Source of the DNA: JAFGJQ01 sp052034525
Lineage (GTDB): Bacteria > Planctomycetota > Phycisphaerae > UBA1845
Length of the DNA: 64,000 bases
NCBI GenBank assembly: GCA_052034525.1
Contig: JBPOIK010000112.1
Coordinates: 1-64,000 of the forward strand
Reading direction: 5' to 3'
The notes below the pieces were generated by a model. It was not told the origin of the DNA, searched no databases, and saw only the letters and a program-made list of their open reading frames with translations. Shown in pieces: positions 27,450 through 36,606 of this stretch. A program made the position numbers and the translations under genes. Each line of letters starts with the position of its first letter. Position 1 is the stretch's first letter.

Positions 27450-27956
27450 TCAGCCGCGTGCCCCTATCCAAAGCATAGCCGCCAAGCCAAGCAGAGCCAA
27501 CGGAATCAGCCGGGCGTCCAGCGGCCACGGGCGGGATACATAGGGTTTGCCCGCCCGCGCAATCCAGGATTCGGCCTCGCGGATCGCCATTTGTTTGAAC
27601 GGATCGCCATCCGGGTTTTCCAGGAACTCCGCCGCGTTCGTGATGCGGTCGCCCCCATCCAGGTGGCAGTCAAGCTGCTCGGCATACCGCGCCCGCCAGC
27701 CGCGCCCCGCCCAGACCGAGACGGCCGTCACAAGCATCGCACCGGCCGCCCAGACCGTCAGAATCATCCACGCCGGCCACGCCAGGCCGGACCGCAGGCC
27801 AAGCAAGGCGGCCACAGGAGCCGCCAGCCACACGCCGCCCCGGGCGAGCCCGACAGCCCAGTCACGGGCCCAGGCCCGCAGCCGTCCGACAAGAAGGATT
27901 CGCGCCAGGAGGTTCCCGCCGGCATCATCGACCGTCGTCATGGCAGTCTCGTCCAT
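27450..27956 (-). CDS. Small membrane protein resembling the N-terminus of DUF4175 proteins
   Basis: A 168-residue protein with two membrane helices near residues 38-85 and one at the very C-terminus (IPLALLGLAAMLWIG). Between them lies a soluble segment LDCHLDGGDRITNAAEFLENP, which resembles the segment after the first helices of the much larger DUF4175-type proteins that accompany MoxR/VWA operons in planctomycetes. If so, this is a short relative lacking the rest. The call is a weak family resemblance. It lies 68 bases before the lipoprotein gene and 33 bases after the peptidase-like gene. Confidence 0.65.
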   Translation of the reverse strand: MDETAMTTVDDAGGNLLARILLVGRLRAWARDWAVGLARGGVWLAAPVAALLGLRSGLAWPAWMILTVWAAGAMLVTAVSVWAGRGWRARYAEQLDCHLDGGDRITNAAEFLENPDGDPFKQMAIREAESWIARAGKPYVSRPWPLDARLIPLALLGLAAMLWIGARG

Positions 27957-27989
27957 AACTCAGTCCCCGCGTGGCCCTGTGGCCCGCAG

Positions 27990-29138
27990 TCACTCAAACG
28001 CCCGCGCGAAATCCTGGACCGCGGTCGCCGAGGTGGTTTGAGCTCCCGCCGCCGCGGGTGCGACGACGATACCCAACACGGAGTCGAACTCGTTCACCAG
28101 CGGAACGCCGATTGCGGCGGCGCCGAGCGGCCTGTCGATTGCAATCTGCGAAGCATTCGTCCCCACCTTTCCGCCCAGCCGCAGGGTTCCCTTTTCCTGA
28201 ACGCATCCGATCGCATGCAGTTGCAGCCAGTCTTCGATTCGTACGTGATCCGATCGCAGGAGCAGCCGTCGAAGCAGAGTCGCAACCGCGTCCGGATTGC
28301 ATCCCGGACCCAGTCCGCTGATTCCCCCGAGATACCCGACCGCCGATATTTCTTGCCCGGCGTCGGGAGCGAACTCGGACAACCGGCATACACGCGAGAA
28401 CCCGCGATCCACCTGCACAATCATCAATTGCGTGTTCGCCAGCGGCCGAACGATCTGCCCGGCGTCGAACCGGCTCTCCTCGGTCCCAAACCGAATCCGG
28501 ACACTCGTCTCACCCAGCGTCAGCTCCGGGATGCCGGGGATCTGGCGGTGGGGCGGATTGGCTGGATCGTCCACCAGCAGGATTTGAGGGGCGATGACCA
28601 GTCCTCGGGAATGGACCGCCACGCACGTGCCACAGCTTAGGGGCACTTCGGCCACGACGTTTCTTCCATCAACCTCGCCGGCATACCGGCCGACGCGAAC
28701 GAGCAGGCCGACCCGATCCGCCCAGCCGTCCTGCACGGCGGCGTACTGGCGGCCGGCCCGCTGATACCAGACAACCCAGGCCACGACGATGGCGCCGACG
28801 AGCAAGGCTCCCCCCAGAACGACGCCCGCCAGCCGCCACACGCGGCGCCTCGAGCCCACGCGGACGGGGGTTACGGACGGGCCGCCGGGAGCGGGAGACG
28901 CTCGTCCCTGGACTTCCGCCAGGTGGCACCGAAGCAGGTGGGCATCCTCCGCGCGACCCTCGGCGTCGTAACAGTCCGCCAGGTCCGGCAGAATCTGAGT
29001 CAGCAGAGTGCGATTCCCGCGAGCCAGCACGCGGGCGTTTTCCAGCAGCTCCGTTGCCGCGCGGACATTTCCCCGCTGCAAATGCAGCCGCGCCTGACGG
29101 ACCTGAGTGAACAATTGCTCCTGCATCTTCGTGGTCAA
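27990..29138 (-). CDS. Membrane protein with degenerate trypsin-like domain
   Basis: A 382-residue protein. Residues 1-80 are helical and TPR-like (ARLHLQRGNVRAATELLENA). A single membrane helix lies at 101-124. The remainder resembles a chymotrypsin-fold domain: GTCVAVHSRGLVIAPQILL corresponds to the strand usually holding the catalytic His, and LGAAAIGVPLVNEFDSVLGIVV to the strand with GNSGGPL. The catalytic histidine and serine are both absent, so it is probably a binding rather than a cutting domain. The stop of the GAP1-like gene overlaps its start by 4 bases. Confidence 0.65.
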   Translation of the reverse strand: MTTKMQEQLFTQVRQARLHLQRGNVRAATELLENARVLARGNRTLLTQILPDLADCYDAEGRAEDAHLLRCHLAEVQGRASPAPGGPSVTPVRVGSRRRVWRLAGVVLGGALLVGAIVVAWVVWYQRAGRQYAAVQDGWADRVGLLVRVGRYAGEVDGRNVVAEVPLSCGTCVAVHSRGLVIAPQILLVDDPANPPHRQIPGIPELTLGETSVRIRFGTEESRFDAGQIVRPLANTQLMIVQVDRGFSRVCRLSEFAPDAGQEISAVGYLGGISGLGPGCNPDAVATLLRRLLLRSDHVRIEDWLQLHAIGCVQEKGTLRLGGKVGTNASQIAIDRPLGAAAIGVPLVNEFDSVLGIVVAPAAAGAQTTSATAVQDFARAFE

Positions 29139-31129
29139 CTGTCCGTTTCTGGAGAAGCGCCTTCAGGGATTCCCCCGTGTCCGGACCCGGGGATCGTCTG
29201 AGGGCAATCGTTCCCCGTAGGATCACTTGCCCTGGCATTGTCCTCGGGCAACTCGTCCAATGGTGGCACAAGACTCATTGGACAATCGCCGGCTTTTTTC
29301 AAATCCGCTATGATGGGGACCAGGCCGTCCTGCAGAGCATCTTTTGCGAGCTTCTCGTCATCTGCGATCTTCTGGAGTCGCTCCGCCGCTTCTTTCATAA
29401 ACGCGGCGATGTGTTTTTCGATGGCACCCCGGAGAGACTGGGCATCCACTCCGTACCATTTCTCTTCCGCAGCCATCCGAATGGCCTGGCGGCAAATCGC
29501 CTGCAATCCGTCCGCGTCCACAGCTCTGGCTTCCGCCGTTTTCGCCGCTTCGATGGCTCCCGCGCGACTTCCGGAGGGGTCATAACCAACCAGCGAGATC
29601 AGCAAGTCCAGTGTCGCCTTCTCCAGGTGGATTCGGCTGTCCACGAGCCGCGTCCGGAAGGCTCGGATGCCATCCGCGTAGAACTTCACACTTGAATCCT
29701 TCAGGGAGCAGTATTCAGCGTACTGCGCGAGCAGACGATCAAGCTCGTTCAGCTCGTTTTCTGTGAGCGGCTTCGCGCCATCGGCCTGGTCAAGGGCCGC
29801 CAATCGAGCCGTAAGCTGTGTTCGCAATTCCTCGCGTCGAGCGATGGACGCCGATTCGCAGGGATAGTCGGATGAAAGCTCAGCACTGACGGGCCGCGCT
29901 CCATTCGTGTCGGCCGATTGCACGGACTGCTCGAACGCGATCATGGCGTCATTTCGCTTACGCAACTGGTCGAAATCGGCGGACAGCCTCGCCGCCTGTT
30001 CAGGCGTTCCGCCGGCAGTCTGTACCATTCGCTCAATGGTTGCGATAACCCGTTGGCGCCTTGGCGCTTCGCGGGGCAAAGGCATGGCTGCCATCAATTC
30101 GTGAAGCTCCGAAAGCAGTTCTGACGGCGGGATCGGCTGTGCTTTCGGTTCCGGGGCCTCCGGTGCCACGACGCCGGGTCCACCAAAACCCCCGATGTCC
30201 TCGGACGGTGTGCGCACCAGCAGCCAGGCCAGGACGACCACCATCACGGCCAGCACGGCGGAGAGAGCCCACCCGGCGTACTGGGTGAACGACGGACCTC
30301 CGGTCGGCCCCTCCACCACGATCACCGGCTGGTTGGCCGGGCCCCGCGGAGTGCGGGATTCGTACTGGCCGAAGCCTGTGTAAGTCGCGACCGTGGCCGA
30401 GTCCACGGTTCCCTGGCGCAACCCGGCCTCTTCCAGAACCTGAGCGTACGTCGTCAGAGGCACTTCTTCGTGCGGGTTGACCACAGACGCATTTGCGGCG
30501 ATCGGGGCTTCGGTAGCCACACAATTTACCGTTGCGCCGAGTCGGCTGTTCAGACTTCGATACGCCAGGCTGAACTGTCCCCGTGCCGACGGCGGGATCA
30601 GCATGATCAGGCATCGCGCCTCATCGGGTCCGAAATCAGCCTCCCGGATCACCAGCGACGCCGGCCGGCCGGCCCCCCGCTCGATCCGGCTGATCAGGTT
30701 CAACAGAAGGGGCGCTCGGCTCCGCCCCACAGAGATGCGTCCCGATGGTGTAACGGAAACATCCAGCGGGGCCAGGCGCGAGGTTCCATCCCACTTCCAG
30801 AGCTCCGGCGTGCGCAACAGCAGCCCCACATCCGCCCGCAACACGCCGTCCCAGTCTGCGGCCGAGACCACGGCCGAGTATATCAGCAGCGTCGTCCGGC
30901 CCTGCTCGTCCGGCGCGCCCGGCACAAGCCGGCTGAGCACACGTCGCGCGGCCAGCGAGCGGATCCAGTAGGCGGGATTTCGAACCAGCGATTCGACGAA
31001 CGCCTGTGACGAGGGCTGCCCAAAGGAGAACGCTTCCAGTTGCCGGCCTTCCTGGCTCGATATGCCGGGGCTGCAGGCCAGTGTGCGATAGCCCGTCACC
31101 GAGCCGAAGATGTGGCGTTCGACGATCAT
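29135..31129 (-). CDS. GAP1-like GTPase-associated membrane protein
   Basis: A 664-residue protein. Residues 1-250 match, from memory, the N-terminal module of GTPase-associated protein 1 (GAP1-N): the opening VERHIFGSVTGYRTLACSPG, an aromatic-rich segment LVRNPAYWIRSL, and DEQGRTTLLIYSAVVSAADW. A membrane helix lies at 284-306. The C-terminal 350 residues are soluble, helical and charged (EELRTQLTARLAALDQAD). GAP1 proteins occur with GTPases in predicted conflict systems, and here the next upstream gene encodes a GTPase, 30 bases away. Family assignment is moderate and rests on pattern and partner; activity is unknown. Confidence 0.65.
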   Translation of the reverse strand: MIVERHIFGSVTGYRTLACSPGISSQEGRQLEAFSFGQPSSQAFVESLVRNPAYWIRSLAARRVLSRLVPGAPDEQGRTTLLIYSAVVSAADWDGVLRADVGLLLRTPELWKWDGTSRLAPLDVSVTPSGRISVGRSRAPLLLNLISRIERGAGRPASLVIREADFGPDEARCLIMLIPPSARGQFSLAYRSLNSRLGATVNCVATEAPIAANASVVNPHEEVPLTTYAQVLEEAGLRQGTVDSATVATYTGFGQYESRTPRGPANQPVIVVEGPTGGPSFTQYAGWALSAVLAVMVVVLAWLLVRTPSEDIGGFGGPGVVAPEAPEPKAQPIPPSELLSELHELMAAMPLPREAPRRQRVIATIERMVQTAGGTPEQAARLSADFDQLRKRNDAMIAFEQSVQSADTNGARPVSAELSSDYPCESASIARREELRTQLTARLAALDQADGAKPLTENELNELDRLLAQYAEYCSLKDSSVKFYADGIRAFRTRLVDSRIHLEKATLDLLISLVGYDPSGSRAGAIEAAKTAEARAVDADGLQAICRQAIRMAAEEKWYGVDAQSLRGAIEKHIAAFMKEAAERLQKIADDEKLAKDALQDGLVPIIADLKKAGDCPMSLVPPLDELPEDNARASDPTGNDCPQTIPGSGHGGIPEGASPETDS

Positions 31130-31159
31130 GGGCGCCTCCCCACAAGCCTCTCAGGCCGG

Positions 31160-32437
31160 TCAGCTCCGCATGAAGTAAATCAACAGAATGATGCATGCAC
31201 CGACCATCACGAGGCCGGCCAGGAACACGGCGAATTTCACCTGCCGCCGCCGTTCCTGTTCCTCCAGGGCACGGGTGAGCTGGTGCAGGCGCGCATCCTC
31301 CGCCCGCCGACGGACTTCCGCCTCCGTCTGCTGCGCGCTGCGTATGATCTGTTTCATGCAGAAGGTCAGCGGCTCCTCCACGTGGTACGCCATGGAGTCC
31401 GGGCGCGGCCGCAACTGGCCGCGTTCGTCGCGAACGGTCTGCACGGCCGACATCGCAAAGATCTGAACGCGCCGCAGGGTGCGCAGCAGCGCCGGAAAGT
31501 GCTTCCGAACGAATCCTTTGGGGCCTCCGTGACGGGTCAGCAAGTCCTTGTATTGATCGTACTTGGTCAGCACCAGGACGACCGGCACCTCTTCTCCGCC
31601 CGGCCAGCGTCGGATGCGTTCAAGCGCTTTGACGATGCCGAAGTCATCATCCACGACCGCCTCGAGCAACTGGCTCACCATAACGGCCGGATCGACCAGA
31701 ACGATCACGGCCGCGGCGCGGTCAATGTGGCTAAGTAATTCCCGCACCTCCGGGATATCGGATTGCTCATGGACAAATGCCCTGCTGAACAGCTCGCCCG
31801 CGTAGTCCAGGCCGACCATCACGTGCCGCCGCCCCTGATAGCAGACTTCCATCTCCAGGTGCGTGGAGGAGATGGTGGCGGGTGGCCAGTCCCCCTTGCG
31901 CAGACAGTCGGCCACCTGTTCCAGGAACAGGTGGGCGGGGCCACTGAGCGCTGTCATGGACAACTCGCCCGTGCTCCGCCACAGGCGTTCGTAGAGGCGA
32001 GCCAGAAATATCGTCTTGCCGGCCGCCCGGCGGCCGATGACGACGATACGATCGCGCTCCGGCGGCGGCCCGTCCAGCGGCGGCAGAAGGGCTTCGGGCT
32101 CCGCGGCGGTGTCATTACTGAACAGGCCCCCTTTAGGAACGCCCTCCAGGACCGGTGCATTCAGCGCCAGCCCGTCCTGCGCCTCATCGTCCAGAATCTC
32201 CAGGTCGGGCAGGTCACGATACGATCCCGTGGCTGCCCCGGCGCCACCCCCGCCTCCATTGTTCAGAACGCTCAGAAGCGGAGCCCACTTGCTGCCGTCC
32301 CAAACGAGGGCTTGGTCGGTGATCTGCCGGCAAGCCAGCATCTTTTTCAGATCGGCCGGTCGGTACGGACCACTGACACGTCCGCCCTCCGAAACGTGCC
32401 ACGTATTGTTTTCTTGATATGAATCCGACGTCTGCAT
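31160..32437 (-). CDS. GYF-domain tail-anchored GTPase
   Basis: A 425-residue protein in four parts. Residues 10-55 form a GYF_2-type domain (WHVSEGGRVSGPYRPADL, then ALVWDGSKWAPL), which usually binds proline-rich peptides. Residues 128-335 form a GTPase of the DO-GTPase kind: P-loop GRRAAGKT (135-142), DYAGE (211-215), TKYD (291-294) and SA (330-331). Residues 365-400 are a coiled coil, and 402-422 a C-terminal membrane anchor. The catalytic parts therefore face the cytoplasm. As first gene of the run leading to the GAP1-like and MoxR/VWA genes, it is the likely switch of the system. Walker motifs are firm; subfamily naming is from memory. Confidence 0.85.
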   Translation of the reverse strand: MQTSDSYQENNTWHVSEGGRVSGPYRPADLKKMLACRQITDQALVWDGSKWAPLLSVLNNGGGGGAGAATGSYRDLPDLEILDDEAQDGLALNAPVLEGVPKGGLFSNDTAAEPEALLPPLDGPPPERDRIVVIGRRAAGKTIFLARLYERLWRSTGELSMTALSGPAHLFLEQVADCLRKGDWPPATISSTHLEMEVCYQGRRHVMVGLDYAGELFSRAFVHEQSDIPEVRELLSHIDRAAAVIVLVDPAVMVSQLLEAVVDDDFGIVKALERIRRWPGGEEVPVVLVLTKYDQYKDLLTRHGGPKGFVRKHFPALLRTLRRVQIFAMSAVQTVRDERGQLRPRPDSMAYHVEEPLTFCMKQIIRSAQQTEAEVRRRAEDARLHQLTRALEEQERRRQVKFAVFLAGLVMVGACIILLIYFMRS

Positions 32438-32734
32438 GCCGTCGCCCTGCCGGGAGCCGATTCGTACCGGTTGATACGGACGACAGAGTCGTCCCCGTTG
32501 GCATACCCGCAGTCACCGAGCAGCTCGAATCGTATCCCACAGTGCGCGGGCATGTCATGACCGACTACTTCATTCTACTGCTCTGGCGCCCTTTTTCCAC
32601 CATCGAGGTGCGACGCAATGGCTTGCGGCCTTCACCGGCAATATGCTATGGTTGGGGGCGCACGACTGCCTCAGACCGCGACCTGGTCGGTGCCGTGCGA
32701 GCGGTCGCTCGGGCCGGCTCGGAGAATCCATCGA

Positions 32735-35260
32735 ATGGCCGCCCGACGCTTCCAGAACGTTGCCTGCCCGATTTGCCTTCGGCTCATCCGAAAGAGTGAG
32801 GCCACGGAAGACTGTGCTCAGTGCCGGCAATCATTCCACGCCGACTGCTGGAACCGGGCGGGCGGATGCAACAGCCCAGGATGCCCTCGCGAAGGCCGAT
32901 CGGCTGGGTCTGCAGCCGACGCGACGCCCCTTCCCGCCGGTGCGGAGGAAAGGACGGCGGAGGTTCATGCTCCGTCCACCCCCCAAGCCGTGGATGCGGG
33001 CATGGAAGCACCCGTTGCTCAGACTGTGGTCGCGATCCGGTCACTTCGTCCGCCCAGGCCTCCACGCATCTGGTGGATTCCGGTCTTCATCACGGTGTTT
33101 GTGGTCGTTGTCGCGGTTCTCGTAACGGCTGTGATCGTCGCGAACGAAGCACAGGTGCGCCGGGCCCGCCGCGAGTTTGCCGCCCTCAAGGCCCGGGCCC
33201 GCGAGGCCCCGCCGCGTCAGGCCACGGAAATGTACCAGCAGTATATCGACACGCATCCGGCTGGCCGGCTGACGATTCAGGCGGCGCGGGAGCGCGATCA
33301 GGCAAGAGCCGACATCGACGAATGGGACTGGCAGCAGGCCCAGGTCGCGGCGACGGAGCATGGCGAGGATATCGCGGCGTCCCGGGACGCCTATGAGTCC
33401 TATCTGCGTCTGCAGCCCTCCGGAGCCTACGTGGATCTGGCGAAACGGCAGATTCGCCGGCTGAATGAACGGGCCGAGCGGAGAGTCTTCGAGGAAGCAG
33501 CCGCCGAACCGGATCCTGACCGCCGCGCGAAGCGGCTCCAGGAATACGTGGATTCCCATCCGGAGGGCGTTCATGCCGACGCGGCGCGAGGACTGCTGGC
33601 CCAGATTTCGGACGAGCGGGAAGAGAAGGCTTTCAAGGAGTGGATGAAGTCGCTCGATACCCTGCGCAAAGCCGGTCAGCTCCATGACGCACTCCGCACG
33701 GCGGATCGGGCGATCGACAGTTGCCGTTCGGATTCCCGACGTGCCCGGCTTCACGAGCTCCGCATGGAACTTCGCGACGCCGCCGCCCGGCAGGCGCTCA
33801 GAGCTCTCGAAAACATGCCCGTGACCCGACCCCGCGAACGGGATCGCGCGATTGCCGCGGCGCGGCGGATTCTGGCCCGGTTTGGCGATGTCCCGAGCGC
33901 CTCTATCGCGAAGCCGCGGCTTCAGGCGCTTCTTGAGGCGATAAGCAAGGCGCGCGCCGCCGATCTGAGCGCTCGTCTGGTCGGGCTGACCGACCCCAGA
34001 CTGACGTTACGCACAATCCGTGATTTCGTTGTAGAGGCCGGGTCTTCGGCAGACGATCCGGCAATGCACACGTTGCTTCTGGAGGCCTTCGGAGCGTATT
34101 ACCGCCTGTTGATTCTGGAGGCTCCACTCCCGGCGCTCTACGAGCTGACTCTGACCGACGGCAGTACGATCGCGGGCCAGGTCGACGAGCAGCCTTTGGC
34201 CTATAAGGTCATCCTGCCCTCCGGCCAGAAGCGGTTTGTGTCCTTGAATGAAGTGCGACGAATCGACCCATTGCCCGAGCGCAGCGCCGCCGAAGAATTG
34301 CGTCGGGCATTGGACAACCGCCGGCTCACCGCGGAAAACGCCGAGGAAATACTGTCCCTGGCCCAAAGCACCGGAGCCGTGCCACAAACGGACGCCGCCC
34401 AGGCGTTCCTCGCTGTGTTGGACCCGGTGAACGAGCAGGCCCGGCGGCACATGCAGCAGGCCGGCTGGATCGGCGAATTGGGCGGTTGGTTTCCGAAAGA
34501 CGACGTGGAGCCGACCCTCGGCGGTTCGTGGATCCGGGACGAATGGTGCCCGCCCGAACGCCTGGCCTGGATTCACGATCGCGTGCAGGCACGACAACCC
34601 GACGTCATATCTGAAGCGGAACGCTTGGCGAAAGAGAAAGTGAAGCTGGCCAACATCGAAATCTTTCGGATGAGCATGCAGGTTCCGCTGGAGTGCACCG
34701 TTTCGCTGCGCGAGGAGCCCGTGTTGACTGTCTACACATCCAGTCCGGACGGCATGACAGTGGAGATGCGATACTCGTTTGCCATCCACGTGACGCCCAA
34801 GCAAACCATCAGCGATCAACAAATCGGGGCCCTGGTGGCGAAAAGACTGGCTGCCCTGGAGTCACACGCGAAGCTGGCCGCCACTCTGAAGATCGAACGC
34901 AAGGCGCTGTACGAGGTGGGATTCGGGTTCACGCTGGCGATCCGGGACGGCCGATGGTTCGTTGAAACAGTATTGCCGGGCAGCCCCGCGCACAACGCGG
35001 GAGTCGAGCCCGGACATGCGGTCACCCGGATTGGCCCGGCATTGCTGACCGACCAGCTCGCGGAGGCCGACGTTGCCAGTCTGATGGCCGGCGCCGAGGG
35101 GACTTCCGCCCGCATCGAGTTCGCCGACGGCGCGGAGAGCTACGACCTGGACCTGGTGCGTGAGCCGCTGGTGCGTTGGATCGAGGGTCATTCCGTGATC
35201 ATGGAGCATAATCTGGACGGAATGGATACCCCCCGGACGGAGCCCCCGAAGGCTCTGTGA
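32735..35260 (+). CDS. Membrane protein with prokaryotic RING finger and PDZ domain
   Basis: An 841-residue protein. Residues 11-50 form a zinc-binding RING-like finger with C11, C14, C27, C30, H35, C38, C45 and C50, the pattern of the prokaryotic RING family 1. A membrane helix lies at 113-136. A long helical TPR-like region follows, then an SH3-like strand set (YELTLTDGSTIAGQVDEQPLAY) and a C-terminal PDZ-like domain (GFGFTLAIRDGRWFVETVLPG, AHNAGVEPGHAV). The RING should be cytoplasmic and the rest outside. It diverges from the GTPase gene across 297 bases. GGAGAA lies 10 bases before ATG 32735. It could be a sensor or a scaffold; no enzymatic site is visible. Confidence 0.8.
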   Translation: MAARRFQNVACPICLRLIRKSEATEDCAQCRQSFHADCWNRAGGCNSPGCPREGRSAGSAADATPLPAGAEERTAEVHAPSTPQAVDAGMEAPVAQTVVAIRSLRPPRPPRIWWIPVFITVFVVVVAVLVTAVIVANEAQVRRARREFAALKARAREAPPRQATEMYQQYIDTHPAGRLTIQAARERDQARADIDEWDWQQAQVAATEHGEDIAASRDAYESYLRLQPSGAYVDLAKRQIRRLNERAERRVFEEAAAEPDPDRRAKRLQEYVDSHPEGVHADAARGLLAQISDEREEKAFKEWMKSLDTLRKAGQLHDALRTADRAIDSCRSDSRRARLHELRMELRDAAARQALRALENMPVTRPRERDRAIAAARRILARFGDVPSASIAKPRLQALLEAISKARAADLSARLVGLTDPRLTLRTIRDFVVEAGSSADDPAMHTLLLEAFGAYYRLLILEAPLPALYELTLTDGSTIAGQVDEQPLAYKVILPSGQKRFVSLNEVRRIDPLPERSAAEELRRALDNRRLTAENAEEILSLAQSTGAVPQTDAAQAFLAVLDPVNEQARRHMQQAGWIGELGGWFPKDDVEPTLGGSWIRDEWCPPERLAWIHDRVQARQPDVISEAERLAKEKVKLANIEIFRMSMQVPLECTVSLREEPVLTVYTSSPDGMTVEMRYSFAIHVTPKQTISDQQIGALVAKRLAALESHAKLAATLKIERKALYEVGFGFTLAIRDGRWFVETVLPGSPAHNAGVEPGHAVTRIGPALLTDQLAEADVASLMAGAEGTSARIEFADGAESYDLDLVREPLVRWIEGHSVIMEHNLDGMDTPRTEPPKAL

Positions 35261-35307
35261 AGCAGGCGAAAGGCGCACCCTGCGCCGTTCTGCCGGGAGA
35301 TGCAAGT

Positions 35308-35811
35308 ATGTCGATCAGCTTTTCCTGTCCAACCTGCAAGACCACCCTGCAGGCCCCCAAGGAATATGCCGGCCGACCGGCCCGGTGCAAGCACTGCGGA
35401 GCAACCGTCCGGCTCCCGCAACCCGCGACTGCCGGCGGCGACATCCCGCCCGCGCCTTCGCCCCTCCCGCCGCGCGACCAGACACACGTGCTGGCCGTCG
35501 CAGTCGCGGGTGTAAATCACCGATCCGCCGAACGGCACCCGGTGCTGCGATTCTCCTTCACCCACTCCGGCATGGGCCGCGTCCTGGCGACGGCTGCGCT
35601 GGTTCTCTTTCTCCTGGCGATTCTCGCGTCACTGTTCACATTCTGGCAGATCGATTGGAAGGAACTGCGCAGCATGCCTTTCGATCTGGCCGTCTCTCTT
35701 CTGGCGCTGACCCTCGTGCCCGGCTTGTCCCTGACGCTGCTGGGGTTGTTCACCCTGGCCACGGCACACATTCTCGAATACCTCGCTCGGATCGCCACGC
35801 GGTTGCCATGA
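35308..35811 (+). CDS. Zinc-ribbon membrane protein
   Basis: A 167-residue protein. An N-terminal zinc ribbon (C7, C10, C27, C30) of the type with FSCPTCKTTLQAP and CKHCGATVRLP is followed by a proline-rich linker and two membrane helices (ALVLFLLAILASLFTFW and LALTLVPGLSLTLLGLF). No function can be assigned. It starts 47 bases after the RING/PDZ gene with GGGAG upstream, so the two are likely one transcript. Proline-rich linkers such as this one are plausible ligands for the GYF domain of the neighbouring GTPase, which is only a suggestion. Confidence 0.75.
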   Translation: MSISFSCPTCKTTLQAPKEYAGRPARCKHCGATVRLPQPATAGGDIPPAPSPLPPRDQTHVLAVAVAGVNHRSAERHPVLRFSFTHSGMGRVLATAALVLFLLAILASLFTFWQIDWKELRSMPFDLAVSLLALTLVPGLSLTLLGLFTLATAHILEYLARIATRLP

Positions 35812-36258
35812 TCAGATCCCTGCGGCAGAACCGGTGGGAGTCAGCATATGGATGGGGTTCTCTGGAATCGGGCGATGAGAGGCTTCTTGCCGTATCCTGG
35901 TCGGATGCCTTCGGGCGCAAAAGAACGGGAATGGCTAAGCGGCGGTGAAAACGGAACATCAATTCTATGAATGTCCCGCGATCGTCAAGCGTAAATCATG
36001 ACGCTGTTTTGCCGCGTTTCTCTGTAAGAACTCAGTCGTGTACACCGGGACAATTCGGCCGGTGTGAGTGGGCGGGGGGTGAGTGACTGGGATCAGGAAG
36101 CAGGAACGAGGGCGGAGCTCGCAAGTTGCTCGGCCTTCCAGGCGGCGGGCAGGAGCGAGGCGGGATCCGTGTCGGGGGGAAGGCGGGCGATGAGGCCGCG
36201 CATGTGGAGGAACGGGGACCGGTCCGAATCCTCAGACAGTCTTCGTGTATCGAGAGAA
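35812..36258. other. Non-coding stretch, nothing recognised
   Basis: About 450 bases after the zinc-ribbon gene without a supported gene, RNA or site. It has lower order and an AT-richer patch around 35950-36040. It leads into the REP-like hairpins. Confidence 0.5.
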
Positions 36259-36366
36259 AGCCGGCTGAAGCCGGCTGCGAGGGAGAATACAGAGAGGGAG
36301 TGAGGGGAGCTGGCTTCTTCCCCCCGGCTCAAGCCGGGGGCACTGACTGGCCGGCTGAAGCCGGCC
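36259..36366. repeat. Three REP-like hairpins
   Basis: Three short palindromes with a GCCGGC core and a four-base TGAA or TCAA loop: 36259-36276 (7-bp stem), 36321-36340 (8-bp stem) and 36349-36366 (7-bp stem). They lie within 108 bases in the non-coding interval between two convergent operons. They resemble dispersed REP elements. Confidence 0.75.
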
Positions 36367-36375
36367 GGAGCGCCC

Positions 36376-36606
36376 GGCCCGGAGAATCAATCTGCGGTTG
36401 CAGCGCCTGGGCCGAAGAACCAAACCCCGGCCGCAGCGGTCGGTCCGGACAACCAGATCCCGGACAGGAGGCCCGGTCCGAAGAAGCAAACCTCGGCCGC
36501 GGCGGCCGGCCCGGACGACGGAGTCCCGGTCGGAGTGGCCAGCTTGGACAATCAGACCCCGATCGGGGCTCGCGCTCCGGAGAATCAGACCCGGGCGAGC
36601 GGCCCA
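36376..36606 (+). repeat. Seven tandem 33-bp repeats, coding-like
   Basis: Seven head-to-tail units of exactly 33 bp (36376, 36409, 36442, 36475, 36508, 36541, 36574). On the plus strand, in one frame, each gives an 11-residue unit of the form GP[EKD]NQTPAAAx. Differences between units cluster in third codon positions (CAA/CAG, AAT/AAC, GGC/GGG/GGT). This suggests the array was once selected as protein. The frame is open from 36304 to 36870 but has no start codon before the array. It may be the remnant of a gene for a Pro/Ala/Gln-rich protein. Confidence 0.7.

Noticed and set aside
36376..36606. Possible CRISPR array from the regular 33-bp spacing
   Set aside because: Units are contiguous and there are no variable spacers; differences look like codon changes in one frame. 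No cas gene is near.
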